From the NCBI GenBank assembly GCA_039188505.1, contig JBCCZC010000327.1:1-6585 (forward strand): a DNA stretch of 6,585 bases. The letters are read 5' to 3'. The stretch is from JBCCZC01 sp039188505. Lineage in GTDB: Bacteria > Pseudomonadota > Gammaproteobacteria > Xanthomonadales > SZUA-38. Both the position numbers and the translations under genes were made by a program. Shown here in pieces: positions 6,519 to 6,585 of this stretch; positions within the stretch are counted from its first letter, which is position 1, and each line of letters begins with the position of its first letter. The notes beneath the pieces were generated by a model that was not told the DNA's origin, made no database searches, and worked only from the letters and a program-made list of their open reading frames with translations.

Positions 6519-6556
6519 TCCCCAGATCGTCGCTACGCTCCTCACCGGGGATGGTG
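6514..6556 (+). other. Hairpin 1 of unit 3
   Basis: CACCATCCCC (6514-6523) pairs with GGGGATGGTG (6547-6556), 10 bp. Again the distal stem has a sequence of its own on both arms but remains fully paired. Confidence 0.75.
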
Positions 6557-6585
6557 GCAGTCGACCGACCCACAGCCGGTCTCTG

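Overview
The window is GC-rich DNA that looks like a chromosome segment of a gammaproteobacterium. Three things suggest this: the ileS-lspA gene order with an overlap, the protein signatures (IleRS with a C-terminal zinc site; LspA close to the enterobacterial and pseudomonad forms), and a tRNA gene with an encoded CCA end. The genus cannot be read from the sequence.

Layout. (1) Positions 1-2692, + strand: the 3' part (about 95%) of ileS, isoleucyl-tRNA synthetase. (2) Positions 2682-3200, + strand: lspA, prolipoprotein signal peptidase. It overlaps the end of ileS by 11 bp and apparently starts at a rare ATT codon. (3) Positions 5868 down to 3211, - strand and convergent with lspA: a likely three-gene transcription unit. 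It encodes a small di-iron membrane hydroxylase of the fatty acid hydroxylase/sterol desaturase superfamily, a two-TM protein with a periplasmic Cache-like sensor but no output domain, and a YcaD-like MFS transporter with an enlarged periplasmic loop. (4) Positions 5869-6102: a divergent regulatory region. It has a candidate sigma70 promoter for the - strand unit with an 8-bp inverted repeat around its -10 box, a GC-rich palindrome, and a strong stable-RNA type promoter for a tRNA. (5) Positions 6103-6178, + strand: tRNA-Thr(CGT). (6) From the T-arm of that tRNA to the window end: a tandem array with an exact 170-bp period. Every unit begins with a copy of the tRNA 3' end, including CCA.

The most notable element is the array in (6). 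It resembles in design the tyrT repeats of E. coli (about 178 bp, each carrying the 3' end of tRNA-Tyr, source of rtT RNA), but it sits on a different tRNA. Immediately after CCA each unit has a stem whose two arms change together between copies, which points to a conserved RNA (or DNA) fold rather than a protein. Because the CCA end is part of that stem, in the first unit it competes with the tRNA acceptor stem. The array continues past the window end, so its copy number is unknown.

The ileS-lspA pair is housekeeping: charging of tRNA-Ile and lipoprotein maturation. The hydroxylase-sensor-MFS unit has no assigned pathway. Its shared membrane location and tight spacing suggest a common role at the cell envelope, but that is inference.
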